A stretch of 64,000 bases of DNA. It comes from Blastococcus sp. CT_GayMR19 (lineage in GTDB: Bacteria; Actinomycetota; Actinomycetes; Mycobacteriales; Geodermatophilaceae). The translations under genes and the position numbers were made by a program. How positions within the stretch are numbered: the stretch's first letter is position 1; each line of letters starts with the position of its first letter. The notes under the pieces were generated by a model that worked only from the letters and a program-made list of their open reading frames with translations, was not told the origin of the DNA and did no database searches. Positions 18,801 to 29,348 of this stretch are shown piece by piece. Location: contig NZ_SPQL01000009.1 of the NCBI RefSeq assembly GCF_004570385.1, positions 124,001-188,000 on the forward strand, read 5' to 3'.

Positions 18801-19196
18801 GAGCGAAGCCTCCGCCCGGGCCGGGCCGGCGGCCACGTCGGAGCGCGCACGGCGGATCAGCTCGGTGAACCGGCGCGCGTCGACGTGCTCGGCCGCCAGG
18901 GCGAGGGAATAGCCGCCGGGATGCGTGCGCAGCCGGTCGTCCGTGGCGCGCGCCCGCCGGGCCGGCTCCAGCTCCCGGCGGAGGCGGGCGACGTAGGACT
19001 GCAGCGACGCCTCGACCCGGGCCGGCGGCTGCTCGCCCCAGATCTGGTCGACCAGGTGGGACACCGACACCGGCCTGCCCTCAGCGGCGACGAGCAGCGC
19101 GAGCAGTGCCCGTGGCTTGGGCCCACCGAGGTCGGCGGACGCCCCGTCCACCTCCACCGCCAGCTCGCCGAAGACCCGGACCTTCACGGGGCGCAT
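15855..19196 (-). pseudogene. BTAD/AAA-type transcriptional activator interrupted by one in-frame TAG
   Basis: The minus strand encodes a SARP-like regulator: winged helix (codons 1-95, MRPVKVRVFGELAVEVDG), BTAD helical domain, AAA ATPase with GEPGIGKT, and a long helical-repeat C-terminus. Codon 187 is TAG (18636-18638), in the BTAD domain between RTAAA and LEQLV. Both sides are in the same frame and otherwise intact (186 codons before, 926 after). A single CAG-to-TAG or GAG-to-TAG change would explain it. Internal restart at GTG 18623 could make an ATPase without the DNA-binding domain. It is most simply a recent pseudogene, but readthrough or sequencing error is possible. Confidence 0.85.
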
Positions 19197-19234
19197 GCTA
19201 AACGCGACGGGGCGCGACCGGGACCGAGAGCAGC

Positions 19235-19265
19235 AGGCGGCGCCCGGGCATCCCGGGCGCCGCCT
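19235..19265 (-). terminator. Strong hairpin between membrane-protein gene and BTAD gene
   Basis: A perfect 14-bp stem (arm AGGCGGCGCCCGGG) with a 3-nt loop lies just after the stop of the minus-strand membrane gene and ahead of the BTAD gene. There is no T-tract, as is usual in actinobacteria. Confidence 0.75.
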
Positions 19266-19289
19266 GGTCGGTGGGAGGAGTGCGGGCGG

Positions 19290-19979
19290 TCAGCCGACGG
19301 ATGCGAGCTCCTGGGGAGCGGCGGTCTTCTCGGCACGCGCGCCGGTCGCGGCGGTACCGAGCGCCCACAGGGCCAGCAGCACGCCCGCGACCGCGAACAG
19401 CGGCGTGAACTCGGTGTCGGGCGACAGGAAGGTCAGCGGCACCACGACGGCGTGCGCCAGCCCGCCCACGACGCCGAGCAGGGCCACGACGCGGCGCAGG
19501 CCGCCCTGGATCCTGGCCAGCGTCGTGGCGAGGTACACGACGGCCAGACCGCTGACGGGGTACAGCACGGCGGCGAGCCCCAGGTGGGTGAAGGCGACCG
19601 GGGCGGCGTGGCCGGCGTCCAGTGCGTGGCTGTCGACCACGGCGGCGAGGTGGAAGACCGTCTCGACCGCGTAGAGGGAGAGGGCCACGACGGCGACGGC
19701 GAGGGGCCGTCCGGCCGCCTGGGGCCAGACCTGCCGGCGGCGGGCCATCCACAGGCCGACGACGAGGAGCACGGTGCCGATCACGACCAGCGTGTGCCCG
19801 GGCACCCACATCTCGTCGGCGGTCATCGTCGCCAGCTCCTCGCGCATCGAACCCGAAGCGTCGGAGTCGGGGTGCATGGGGCCGCCGGCGAGCAGCGTGG
19901 CTCCGGACGCGAGCAGGGCCAACCGCCAGCCCTGCGGCCGGCGAGGAGCGGGGGTCTGGGTGTTCGGGGAGGTCGTCAT
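19290..19979 (-). CDS. Membrane protein of unknown function
   Basis: A 229-aa protein with about six predicted membrane helices separated by short loops, starting after a short Thr/Pro-rich N-terminus. A periplasmic-type loop after helix 1 holds GPMHPDSDASGSMREELA. The ATG at 19979 is used because upstream codons are low-complexity. The family is not recognised with confidence; it resembles uncharacterised actinobacterial membrane proteins. A strong hairpin follows the stop. Confidence 0.75.
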   Translation of the reverse strand: MTTSPNTQTPAPRRPQGWRLALLASGATLLAGGPMHPDSDASGSMREELATMTADEMWVPGHTLVVIGTVLLVVGLWMARRRQVWPQAAGRPLAVAVVALSLYAVETVFHLAAVVDSHALDAGHAAPVAFTHLGLAAVLYPVSGLAVVYLATTLARIQGGLRRVVALLGVVGGLAHAVVVPLTFLSPDTEFTPLFAVAGVLLALWALGTAATGARAEKTAAPQELASVG

Positions 19980-20405
19980 GGCCGCAACGCTGGCGGCAGG
20001 GACTTGCAACCTGCTGGACGACCTCTGGACTCCGGGCGCAAGGCGCCGCATGTCGGCGCGGCCCGTGGCCAGCGCCCGGTCGGCGCTCGTGAACCGCTGA
20101 GACCGGCACGGCCGACTATCAGGAACATGACAACCTCCACCCACGCAGGAGCGTCGGGGTCCACTCGGGTGACCTGGACAGCGCGTACGCCCCGAGGCCC
20201 GCGTCCGGGAGCCCCCGGTTCGGTGCCGACGGTTGGCACCGGACGCGCGCGGTGGGGAGGCGGCGGGCGGTCTGCGCATCCCTCACCAAGGTGGCGAGGG
20301 TCGACACCTCGTGAGGCCGTCGATCACCCCTGCAGTGACTGTTCCGGCCTCTCGCCGGAGGCGACCCTGATCGTGACGGATCCCCCGGACACCCAGAGGT
20401 TCCAC
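19980..20405. other. Gene-free divergent spacer before the kinase gene
   Basis: The spacer between the minus-strand membrane gene and the plus-strand kinase gene has no supported ORF. Inverted arms GCGTCCGG (20201-20208) and CCGGACGC (20239-20246) enclose the shorter pair CGGTGCC/GGCACCG, so a structured RNA leader is possible. A ~23-bp stretch at 20166-20188 resembles the oxidoreductase start but is too short to assign. Confidence 0.4.
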
Positions 20406-23087
20406 GTGCCCAGAGCATCCACTTCGGTGACCACGTACGAACCGGGCAGCGCGATCGCTGACTACCGGATCGATTCCCTGATCGGCCGCGGCGGCATGGC
20501 GGTCGTGTACCGCGCGGAGGACATGCGCCTCGGCCGCAAGGTCGCGTTGAAGCTGCTCACGCCGGACCTCGCCGACAGCGAGCAGTTCCGGCTGCGCTTC
20601 ATCCAGGAATCCCGGATGGCCGCCTCGCTGGACCACCCGAACATCGTGCCGATCTACGAGGCCGGCGAGGCCGACGGGCAGCTGTACATCGCGATGCGGT
20701 ACGTGGCCGGCCCCGACCTGAAGGGCCTGCTGGCCGACCAGGGTGGCCAGCTGCCACTGGACTGGGCGGTCGGGTTGTTCGGCCAGATCGGGGATGCGCT
20801 GGACTCCGCCCACCGCGCCGGGCTGGTCCACCGCGACGTGAAGCCGGCGAACATCCTGATCGCCGAGAGCCAGGAGCGGCCGGATGCCGTTCGCGACTCC
20901 CACGTCTACCTCACGGACTTCGGCCTCACCAAGCGCACGTCCGAGCTGTCGGCCGGGCTGACCAGCGCCGGGCACTTCCTCGGCACGGTCGACTACGTCT
21001 CGCCCGAGCAGATCCAGGGCAAGCCGGTGGGGCCGGGAGCGGACATCTACGCGCTGGGCTGCGTCCTCTACGAGTGCCTGACCGGGTTGCCGCCCTTCCG
21101 GCGGGACGATGACGCCGCGCTGCTGTGGGCGCACCTGGTCGGGACGCCGCCGCCCATCGCCGAGATCCGTCCCGAGGTTCCCGTGGCGGTCAGCGCCGTG
21201 GTGGCGCGGGCGATGGCGAAGGACCCGGCGGACCGGTACCAGTCGTGCGAGGAGCTCGTGAGCGAGCTCGAGGCGGCCCTCGACGTGCCGGTGCCGATGA
21301 CCACCCCTGGTGGCGGCTGGACCCCGGACATCGGAGCGGCCACGCACGGCGCCGACGCGACGTCGGACAGCCCCCTTTCGGACGGCGGGACCGTCGCCGC
21401 GGACAAGTCCGGCGGAGGTCTCCACGCGTCCGGGCCGATCGCGGGCCTCCCGGCCCCGGCAGACGCCCCGTACGAGACCGCACAGTCGGCGGACCACCGA
21501 CCCGTCCTCCGGATGGACCCCGGGTCCGAGCCCGGCTGCGTCGGCGAGCAGCGCGAGCCTGTGGCGGGTACGGCGCCGCTCTCGGTCGAGGGCGACCGTC
21601 CGCCCGTCGTTGCTGCCGCCTCCGCGACCCCCTCCGTGCCGACCGAGGGTCCGCGGCCGAGCGCTTCGAAGCGACGTCGTCCGGCCGTGCGGCTCGTCGT
21701 CGTCGGCCTGCTCGCCCTCGTACTGGGAGCGGATGCGGCGGGGGCCAGTCGGCTCGACCCGGTCGGCGCCACATCCGTCGTGGCAGAACGCGCAGACTCC
21801 GCCGGCGGTGACCCCTTCGCCCCGCCGCCCGTTGGCGCGGCATCCGAGTCGGCACCCCCGGCCGACGGTGGATCAACGCCGGACACCGAGGGTGGTGCAC
21901 CGACGGAGGACGTTCCGGGTCCTGGAGACACCATGGGTATCTACGGCGGTACCGGTGCCGATGCATGCAGCGCGTCGTCCCTGGCCACGTTCTTCGACAC
22001 CCATCCGGACCGGGCAGCGGCCTGGGCGCGTGCCCAGGGAATCCACCCGAGCGACATCCGGTCGTTCCTGAGGTCGCTCACTCCCGTCGTCCTCAGCACC
22101 GACACGGCCGTCACCAACCACGGCTTCCGGGACGGCCGGGCGAATGCCTACCAGGCAGTTCTGCAAGCCGGGACCGCTGTGCTGGTGGACGAGGACGGCG
22201 TACCCCGCGTCCGTTGCGCCTGCGGCAACCCGCTCGACGGGCCCTCGGCGCGCCGGCAGGTCCGCTACACAGGACAAGCGTGGCCCGAGCTGGGGAGTCG
22301 ACCCGTGGCGGTCGAGGCCGCTCCGGTGGAGGACCCGGCGAATGCGGGGTCGGGCGGGGAGCCGACCTCGGACGGGTCCGCCGGATCGAGGGAGGAGCCG
22401 GCCACGGACGGGTCCGACGCGTCGGGCGACGCGGCGGCTGTGGACGGGTCCGCTGGGACCGGCGGCCAGCCGGCCACCGACGGGTCCGCCGGGTCGGGGG
22501 AGGTGACGATCGCGGACGGGGTCGCCGGAACGGGCGACGCGGCGGCTGCCGACGGGTCCGCCGGGACCGGCGAGGCGACGGCCACCGACCGGTCGGCCGG
22601 TTCGGGCGACACTGCGAATGCGGACAGGTCTGCGTCCGCGGGAACGGGGGAGGAGCCGGCCACCGACGGGTCCGCCGGTTCGGGCGACACGGCGGCTGCG
22701 GACGGCTCCGCCGGATCGGGTGAGGTGCCGGCCCCCGACGGGTCCGCCGGTTCGGGCGACACAGCGGCTGCGGACGGGTCCGCCGGGTCGGGGGACGTGC
22801 CGGCCCCCGACGGATCTGCCGGCTCGGGGCAGGTGCCGGCCACGGACGGGTCCGCCGCGTCGGGCGACGCGGCTGCGGCCGGGGCCACCGGGTCGGGGGA
22901 CGTGCCGGCCCCCGAGGGGTCAGCCGGTTCGGGTGACACGGCGGCGACGGACGGGTCCGAGGGTTCGGGGGAGCTGCCGACCGCGGACGGGTCCGCGGGC
23001 TCGGGCGAGGTGCCGACCACGGACGCGTCCACCGGCACCGGCGAGGAGCCGGCCACGGACGGGTCCGCGGAGTCGGGTGACAGGTGA
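20406..23087 (+). CDS. Transmembrane Ser/Thr protein kinase with DUF6777-like extracellular domain
   Basis: An 893-aa PknB-type kinase. The glycine loop GRGGMAVVY is at 27-35, catalytic Lys49, HRDVKPANIL at 142-151 and DFG at 171-173. The kinase domain ends near 290, followed by a disordered linker, one membrane helix (about 428-447) and an outer region. The outer region contains a segment near 515-625 ending VPRVRCACGNPL, typical of DUF6777 domains attached to actinobacterial kinases. The last ~250 residues are acidic 12-residue repeats. GTG at 20406 has AGAGG 7 nt upstream; GTGs at 20373 and 20427 are alternatives. The signal sensed is unknown. Confidence 0.88.
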   Translation: MPRASTSVTTYEPGSAIADYRIDSLIGRGGMAVVYRAEDMRLGRKVALKLLTPDLADSEQFRLRFIQESRMAASLDHPNIVPIYEAGEADGQLYIAMRYVAGPDLKGLLADQGGQLPLDWAVGLFGQIGDALDSAHRAGLVHRDVKPANILIAESQERPDAVRDSHVYLTDFGLTKRTSELSAGLTSAGHFLGTVDYVSPEQIQGKPVGPGADIYALGCVLYECLTGLPPFRRDDDAALLWAHLVGTPPPIAEIRPEVPVAVSAVVARAMAKDPADRYQSCEELVSELEAALDVPVPMTTPGGGWTPDIGAATHGADATSDSPLSDGGTVAADKSGGGLHASGPIAGLPAPADAPYETAQSADHRPVLRMDPGSEPGCVGEQREPVAGTAPLSVEGDRPPVVAAASATPSVPTEGPRPSASKRRRPAVRLVVVGLLALVLGADAAGASRLDPVGATSVVAERADSAGGDPFAPPPVGAASESAPPADGGSTPDTEGGAPTEDVPGPGDTMGIYGGTGADACSASSLATFFDTHPDRAAAWARAQGIHPSDIRSFLRSLTPVVLSTDTAVTNHGFRDGRANAYQAVLQAGTAVLVDEDGVPRVRCACGNPLDGPSARRQVRYTGQAWPELGSRPVAVEAAPVEDPANAGSGGEPTSDGSAGSREEPATDGSDASGDAAAVDGSAGTGGQPATDGSAGSGEVTIADGVAGTGDAAAADGSAGTGEATATDRSAGSGDTANADRSASAGTGEEPATDGSAGSGDTAAADGSAGSGEVPAPDGSAGSGDTAAADGSAGSGDVPAPDGSAGSGQVPATDGSAASGDAAAAGATGSGDVPAPEGSAGSGDTAATDGSEGSGELPTADGSAGSGEVPTTDASTGTGEEPATDGSAESGDR
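22330..23085 (+). repeat. 36-bp coding repeats in the kinase tail
   Basis: About twenty degenerate 36-bp units encode alternating versions of DGSAGSGDTAAA and DGSAGSGEVPAP. The array forms a Gly/Ser/Ala/Asp-rich extracellular stalk or tail. Copy number is likely to vary between strains by slippage. Confidence 0.85.
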
Positions 23088-23183
23088 CCCCGGCTGAGAC
23101 CAGATCTCTGCCGCAGGCACCTCAACTCACGTGACTTGGACGGCGCACACCGCCGGTCACTACGCCCACAATGCCTGCCTGAC

Positions 23184-24281
23184 CTAGGAGCCGGCCAGCC
23201 ACGCCAGCAGGCGGCCCCGCGACCAGCAGCGACCGATGGCCTGGCTGTGCAGAGCCGACCGGTCGAGCACCGCGAGGCCGATGATGCTGTGGCCGGCGGC
23301 GCGGCGATCGCCGAGTGTCGGTATCGCCGGCGCGACGCCGACCCCCTCCACTGACACCCACGCCACCGCCCGGCCGTCCGCCGCTTCGTCGAGGCGGTGC
23401 AGGAAGCGCAGGCGGCTCTCGAGCGGGAGGGCTGACAGCGCCCACGTCGTGGTGACGACTGGCAGGGCGTCCGCCGGCACACGGGCGACGGCGTCGGCCA
23501 GGACCTCGAGGGGGTCACCCCGCAGCAGCAGCGGAGGGGCGGTTGCCACCAACGCCATCTCCGCGTCGAGCCCCGCCATCCGCTCCGGCTGATCGGGCCA
23601 CAGGCAGGCGCGTAGCCAGCGGGCGTCGTCCGCGTCGGTCACGTCGACCGGATCGGGGTCGACGCCGACCCGGGCGACGACGTCGGGCATCGCCGCTATC
23701 GGGATGGGTCGGTCTCCCACGATCGAGGACGACAGCTGCACGGGAGAGGACGGGTCGCCCAGCGACGGTCCGTTGCTGTACGTGATCCCGACGCGATCGA
23801 CATGGAGATTGAGCCCGGAAGAACAGCCCACGTCGACCAGCCCGACCGCATGCGCGCCCACCCGGCGCGCCGCCTCGGCAATGGCCGGGTACAGCACGGC
23901 GCAGCGTCCGGCCTCGAACGTCCGCGTCCGCCGGCGCACGGCGATGGCCACGACCTCGTCGGTCATCCGCACGAGCGTGTCGATCGCCGCGCCGGCGGCA
24001 GCGTCGCCGTCGGCGGCGGCATAGGCCGCGGCAAGCGCTGGGGCGCGGCCGGCGAGGGCGAGGTCGTGCAGCGCGGCGAGGATCACCGGAGGGGGCCGCT
24101 TGCGCGCCGGTGCCGCCTCGATGGCGCGCAGCGCCTCGTCCGACTCGCTCAGGGCGACGGCGACGCGCTGGTACAGCGGCGATGCTCCGGCGGCGTCGAC
24201 CTCACCGAAGGTCCGGTACGCCTGAGCCAGCGTGCGGGCCCTCCCCACCGGCACGGCGCCTCCTGCGGCCGGCTCTGGCAT
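23184..24281 (-). CDS. DUF2332 domain protein (possible methyltransferase fold)
   Basis: A 365-aa protein of the DUF2332 family. VDVGCSSGLNLHVDR in the middle resembles a SAM-binding motif I, followed by SLGDPSSPVQLSSSIVG, a stretch conserved in the family. Function is not established; many databases group it near SAM-dependent methyltransferases. It stands alone, convergent with the kinase gene. The stop is TAG. Confidence 0.85.
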   Translation of the reverse strand: MPEPAAGGAVPVGRARTLAQAYRTFGEVDAAGASPLYQRVAVALSESDEALRAIEAAPARKRPPPVILAALHDLALAGRAPALAAAYAAADGDAAAGAAIDTLVRMTDEVVAIAVRRRTRTFEAGRCAVLYPAIAEAARRVGAHAVGLVDVGCSSGLNLHVDRVGITYSNGPSLGDPSSPVQLSSSIVGDRPIPIAAMPDVVARVGVDPDPVDVTDADDARWLRACLWPDQPERMAGLDAEMALVATAPPLLLRGDPLEVLADAVARVPADALPVVTTTWALSALPLESRLRFLHRLDEAADGRAVAWVSVEGVGVAPAIPTLGDRRAAGHSIIGLAVLDRSALHSQAIGRCWSRGRLLAWLAGS

Positions 24282-24359
24282 CCCGCCAGTGTCCCGCCAT
24301 GGGAGCGACGACCCCCGGCCGGGCCCGAGGCCGACTACCGGACCAGGGCGCCACCGTGC

Positions 24360-24563
24360 TCACAGCTCGACGGCGGCGCCGCAGATGCCGCAGATCTCGA
24401 GCTGCCGACGCCCCCACCGGGCTACCGGCACGAAGAACACCGTGAACTGCCGGAACTGCCGCACCCTCGCCCACTGCGAGGTGTTGCCGCAGCGCGGGCA
24501 GGCACGGACCGCCCCGGGACCCAGGTCCTCGTGCTTGGTGCCGAAGCCGAAGAGAAGGAACAC
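24360..24563 (-). CDS. Small zinc-ribbon protein
   Basis: A 67-aa protein starting VFLLFGFGTKHEDLG with two CxxC pairs (CPRCG and CGICG), consistent with one zinc ribbon. The aromatic segment between the pairs (TVFFVPVARWG) is typical of the zinc-ribbon family often annotated as zinc-ribbon domain-containing protein. The GTG at 24563 is chosen to match family length; a much longer ORF upstream is not supported. Role unknown. Confidence 0.8.
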   Translation of the reverse strand: MFLLFGFGTKHEDLGPGAVRACPRCGNTSQWARVRQFRQFTVFFVPVARWGRRQLEICGICGAAVEL

Positions 24564-24696
24564 GCCGCCAGCGTAGGTGGCCGACCGATCGCCGTCCGCC
24601 GTCGAATCGGGTCTCAAGGACTGCTCCCGACTGGCCGATTCCCATGGTGGAGCGCTCGAACGGGCGATCCCGGGACCGGGAGCTTCCGGACGCTGA

Positions 24697-26607
<1,911 letters not shown>

Positions 26608-26611
26608 GGGC

Positions 26612-27388
26612 ATGGGCATCCTCGAGGGCAAGAAGATCCTGGTCACGGGCGTGCTGACCGAGGCGTCCATCGCCTACGCCACGGCGCGCATCGCGCAGGA
26701 GCAGGGCGCCACGGTGGTGCTGTCCAACTTCGGGCGGACCCTGTCGCTGTGCCGGCGGGTCGCCAAGCGGCTGCCCCAGGAGGCGGCTGTCATCGAGCTC
26801 GACGTCACGAACACCGAGCACCTGTCGACGCTGGCCGACCGGCTCCGGGAGGAGCTCGGCGCCGACGCCACCCTCGACGGCGTCGTCCACTCCATCGGCT
26901 TCGCGCCGCAGGAGGCGATGGGGGAGGGCTTCCCCGAGGTCGCCTGGGAGCACGCCGCGACGGCGTTCCACGTCTCCGCCTGGTCCTACGCCTCGCTGGC
27001 CCAGGCCTGCCGGCCGATGCTGGCCAATCCGTCCTCGATCGTCGGGCTCACCTTCGACGCCACCGTCGCCTGGCCGGTCTACGGGTGGATGGGTGCCGCG
27101 AAGGCGGCGCTGGAGTCCACCTCCCGCTACCTCGCGCGGGAGCTGGGGTCGGAAGGCGTGCGGTCCAACCTCGTCGCGGCGGGCCCGCTGCGCAGCATGG
27201 CCATGAAGGCCATCCCCGGCAGCAACCAGTTCGAGGAGGCCTGGGAGTCCCGTGCGCCGCTGGGCTGGTCGGTCACCGACACCGAGCCGTCGGGCAAGGC
27301 CGTCGTCGCCCTGCTGTCGGACTGGTTCCCCGCCACGACCGGCGAGATCATCCACGTCGACGGAGGCTTCCACGCCGTCGGCGTGTGA
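26612..27388 (+). CDS. inhA: Enoyl-ACP reductase (InhA/FabI)
   Basis: A 258-aa NADH-dependent enoyl-ACP reductase. It has the atypical N-terminal motif LVTGVLTEASIAYATARIA, HSIGFAP, and the catalytic Tyr/Lys in VYGWMGAAKAALES. It catalyses the last reduction of each FAS-II cycle and is the homologue of the isoniazid target. It overlaps functionally and positionally with fabG upstream. A hairpin lies in the spacer before cpfC. Confidence 0.95.
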   Translation: MGILEGKKILVTGVLTEASIAYATARIAQEQGATVVLSNFGRTLSLCRRVAKRLPQEAAVIELDVTNTEHLSTLADRLREELGADATLDGVVHSIGFAPQEAMGEGFPEVAWEHAATAFHVSAWSYASLAQACRPMLANPSSIVGLTFDATVAWPVYGWMGAAKAALESTSRYLARELGSEGVRSNLVAAGPLRSMAMKAIPGSNQFEEAWESRAPLGWSVTDTEPSGKAVVALLSDWFPATTGEIIHVDGGFHAVGV

Positions 27389-27403
27389 CGTCCCCCGAAT
27401 GAT

Positions 27404-27432
27404 CGTCGGTGGATGAACTGCATCCGCCGACG
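27404..27432 (+). terminator. Hairpin between inhA and cpfC
   Basis: CGTCGGTGGATG and CATCCGCCGACG pair (12 bp, one G-T pair) around a 5-nt loop. It begins 15 nt after the inhA stop and ends 21 nt before the cpfC start. It may partly terminate transcription or set the ratio of lipid to heme gene expression. Confidence 0.55.
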
Positions 27433-27453
27433 CCGTGAGAGAGAAGAACAGTC

Positions 27454-28575
27454 GTGCCCCGCGCCACCGACGTCGAGATCACACCCGCAGGTCAGCGACC
27501 CGACGAGGACTCGTCCCTCGCCGTCCGGAACAACGGGGGAGTGCCGCCGTCCACCGACCCGGCACCGGCCGGACGGCGCGAGGCGCTGCTGGTGCTCTCC
27601 TTCGGCGGTCCCGAGGGGCACGAGGACGTGATGCCGTTCCTCGAGAACGTGACCCGGGGTCGCGGCATCCCGCGCGAGCGGCTGCTGGACGTCGCCGAGC
27701 ACTACCACCACTTCGGCGGCGTCAGCCCGATCAACGAGCAGAACAAGGCCCTGATCGCGGCGGTCGAGCAGGACCTCGCCGCGGCCGGCGTCGACCTGCC
27801 CGTCTACTGGGGCAACCGCAACTGGGCGCCCTACGTCGAGGACGTCTGGCGCCAGATGTATGACGACGGCGTCGAGCACGTCTACGTCTTCGCCACGTCC
27901 GCCTACGCCTCGTTCTCCGGGTGCCGGCAGTACCACGAGGACATCGCACGGGCCCGCGCCGTGTCCGGGGGCGGCCCCACCGCCGAGAAGCTCCCGCACT
28001 ACTTCGACACCCCGGGCTTCATCCAGGCCAACGCCGACGCGCTGGCCGCGGCCCTGGCCTCGCTGCCCGAGGGCCTGCGGGACACCGCCCGCCTGGTCGC
28101 GACGGCGCACAGCATCCCCGACGCGATGGCCGCCGTCGCCGGACCGGACGGCGGGGCCTACCAGGCCGAACTGCTGGCTGCCGCGGACCGCATCGTGGCC
28201 GAGGTCGCCCCGGGCCGGCCGTTCGACCTGGTGTGGCAGAGCCGCAGCGGCCCGCCGTCCGTGCCGTGGCTGGAGCCCGACGTCAACGACCACCTCCGGG
28301 CCCTGGCCAAGGACGGCGAGACGGCGGTCGTGCTCTTCCCGGTGGGCTTCATCAGCGACCACCTCGAGGTGATCTGGGACCTCGACAACGAGGCGAGGGA
28401 GACCGCCGAGGAGGTCGGACTGGCGTTCGCGCGGGCCGCCACCGCCGGCACCCACCCCGCGTTCGTCAGCACGGTGCGGGAACTGCTGGAGGAGCGCCGC
28501 GCCGGCGGGCTGCCCCGCCTGGGCACCAACTGCCCTGCCGCGTGTTGTTTCGTGGGTCGCCCGAGCCGAACGTGA
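27454..28575 (+). CDS. cpfC: Coproporphyrin ferrochelatase
   Basis: A 373-aa ferrochelatase. LLVLSFGGPEGHEDV is the N-terminal signature, GGVSPINEQN follows, the catalytic His is in TAHSIP and the second metal ligand Glu lies in the SDHLEV region. Cys residues in SGCRQY and TNCPAACC near the C-terminus fit the [2Fe-2S] cluster of actinobacterial enzymes. In this phylum it inserts iron into coproporphyrin III (coproheme route). Third gene of the fabG-inhA-cpfC block. The N-terminal ~45 residues are disordered, so a later start is possible. Confidence 0.94.
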   Translation: MPRATDVEITPAGQRPDEDSSLAVRNNGGVPPSTDPAPAGRREALLVLSFGGPEGHEDVMPFLENVTRGRGIPRERLLDVAEHYHHFGGVSPINEQNKALIAAVEQDLAAAGVDLPVYWGNRNWAPYVEDVWRQMYDDGVEHVYVFATSAYASFSGCRQYHEDIARARAVSGGGPTAEKLPHYFDTPGFIQANADALAAALASLPEGLRDTARLVATAHSIPDAMAAVAGPDGGAYQAELLAAADRIVAEVAPGRPFDLVWQSRSGPPSVPWLEPDVNDHLRALAKDGETAVVLFPVGFISDHLEVIWDLDNEARETAEEVGLAFARAATAGTHPAFVSTVRELLEERRAGGLPRLGTNCPAACCFVGRPSRT

Positions 28576-28580
28576 CGCCT

Positions 28581-28684
28581 GGTCACGCCGAGTGGGGCCC
28601 GGAGGGTCCCGCGCAGGCGTGACGCAGCGGCTCCGCGGCGCCGGGGGACGGCTCGTGGCCGCGGCGTCGTCCGGAGGACGACGG
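28581..28684 (-). repeat. ~105-bp intergenic repeat, copy near cpfC
   Basis: Read on the minus strand, this segment begins GTCGTCCTCCGGACGACG, continues through GAGCCGCTGCGTC and ends with CCTCCGGGCCCCACTCGG. It matches repeats at 45537-45806 and 47124-47275. It fills the space between the cpfC stop and the end of the interrupted hemerythrin gene. Confidence 0.8.
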
Positions 28685-28686
28685 TG

Positions 28687-29322
28687 TCATCGCCACATCG
28701 GGGCGATGCCGCGGTTGTAGCGGCGGCCGAACACCTTCGCGAGCACGGTGACGACCGGCGCCGGGATCAGCGTGCGCAGGAAGGCCCGGTGCTCGTCGCT
28801 CATCCCGTCGGTGAGCCAGGCGAAGAACGGGCCGGCCACGCCCGGCGGCTGCCGGCTCAGCTTCTTCTCCACCGCCTTCCACTCGGGTGTCTCGGTGTGC
28901 GGGTGGAGCTGCGGCTCGAGTTCGGACTCCTCGTGGAGCAGGTGCCGCTCCACGACGGCCTGCGTCCGGACGACGCTCTCGCGCGCGGCCGCCGCGTCGG
29001 CGCCGGAACCGCTGCTCGCCAGCGCGGTCATCGCGGCGCCGGTCTCCGACAGGGCCTCGGCCATCGCGTGGTGCTCGGACTCCATCTCGTGCAGCAGGTC
29101 CTACGCGACCCCGACCTTGGCCAGCATCGGCCAGATGTGGGTGTCCTCGCCCTCGTGGTGGTGGGTCAGCTCCCTGCGGAGGTTCACGTACGCGCGGTCG
29201 AGGTCACGGGCGCGGGCGGTGTCGCCGTCGCGGAACGACTGCAGCGCGCCCGAGAGACGGTCCAGGTCGCGCCGCACGGCAGCGTGGATCAGCCGGTTCA
29301 TCGTCAGCTGCGGCTCGGTCAT
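28687..29322 (-). pseudogene. Hemerythrin-like protein gene interrupted by one in-frame TAG
   Basis: Minus-strand frame of 212 codons. It starts MTEPQLTMNRLIHAAVRRDL and has ligand motifs HHHEGEDTHIWP and later ESEHHAMAEAL and HEESELEPQLHPH. Codon 74 is TAG (29101-29103), between VGVA and DLLHEM. Both parts are in the same frame and together form one complete HHE domain protein, so a single point mutation (for example CAG to TAG) explains the break. The part after the stop could restart at ATG 29085. It is the second gene in this window broken in this way. Confidence 0.85.
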
Positions 29323-29348
29323 GCCGGCGACCGTAGCCAGGGGAGGCC

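Noticed and set aside
22330-23085. CRISPR-like array because of regular 36-bp spacing
   Set aside because: The units are in frame, code for a Gly/Ser/Asp repeat in the kinase tail, and have no unique spacers.
20166-23150. Two short matches to the oxidoreductase start at 20166-20188 and about 23130-23150
   Set aside because: Only about 20 bp resemble the RAVQVT-coding start and the flanks do not align, so chance in GC-rich DNA is possible. They would extend the array if a sensitive alignment supported them.
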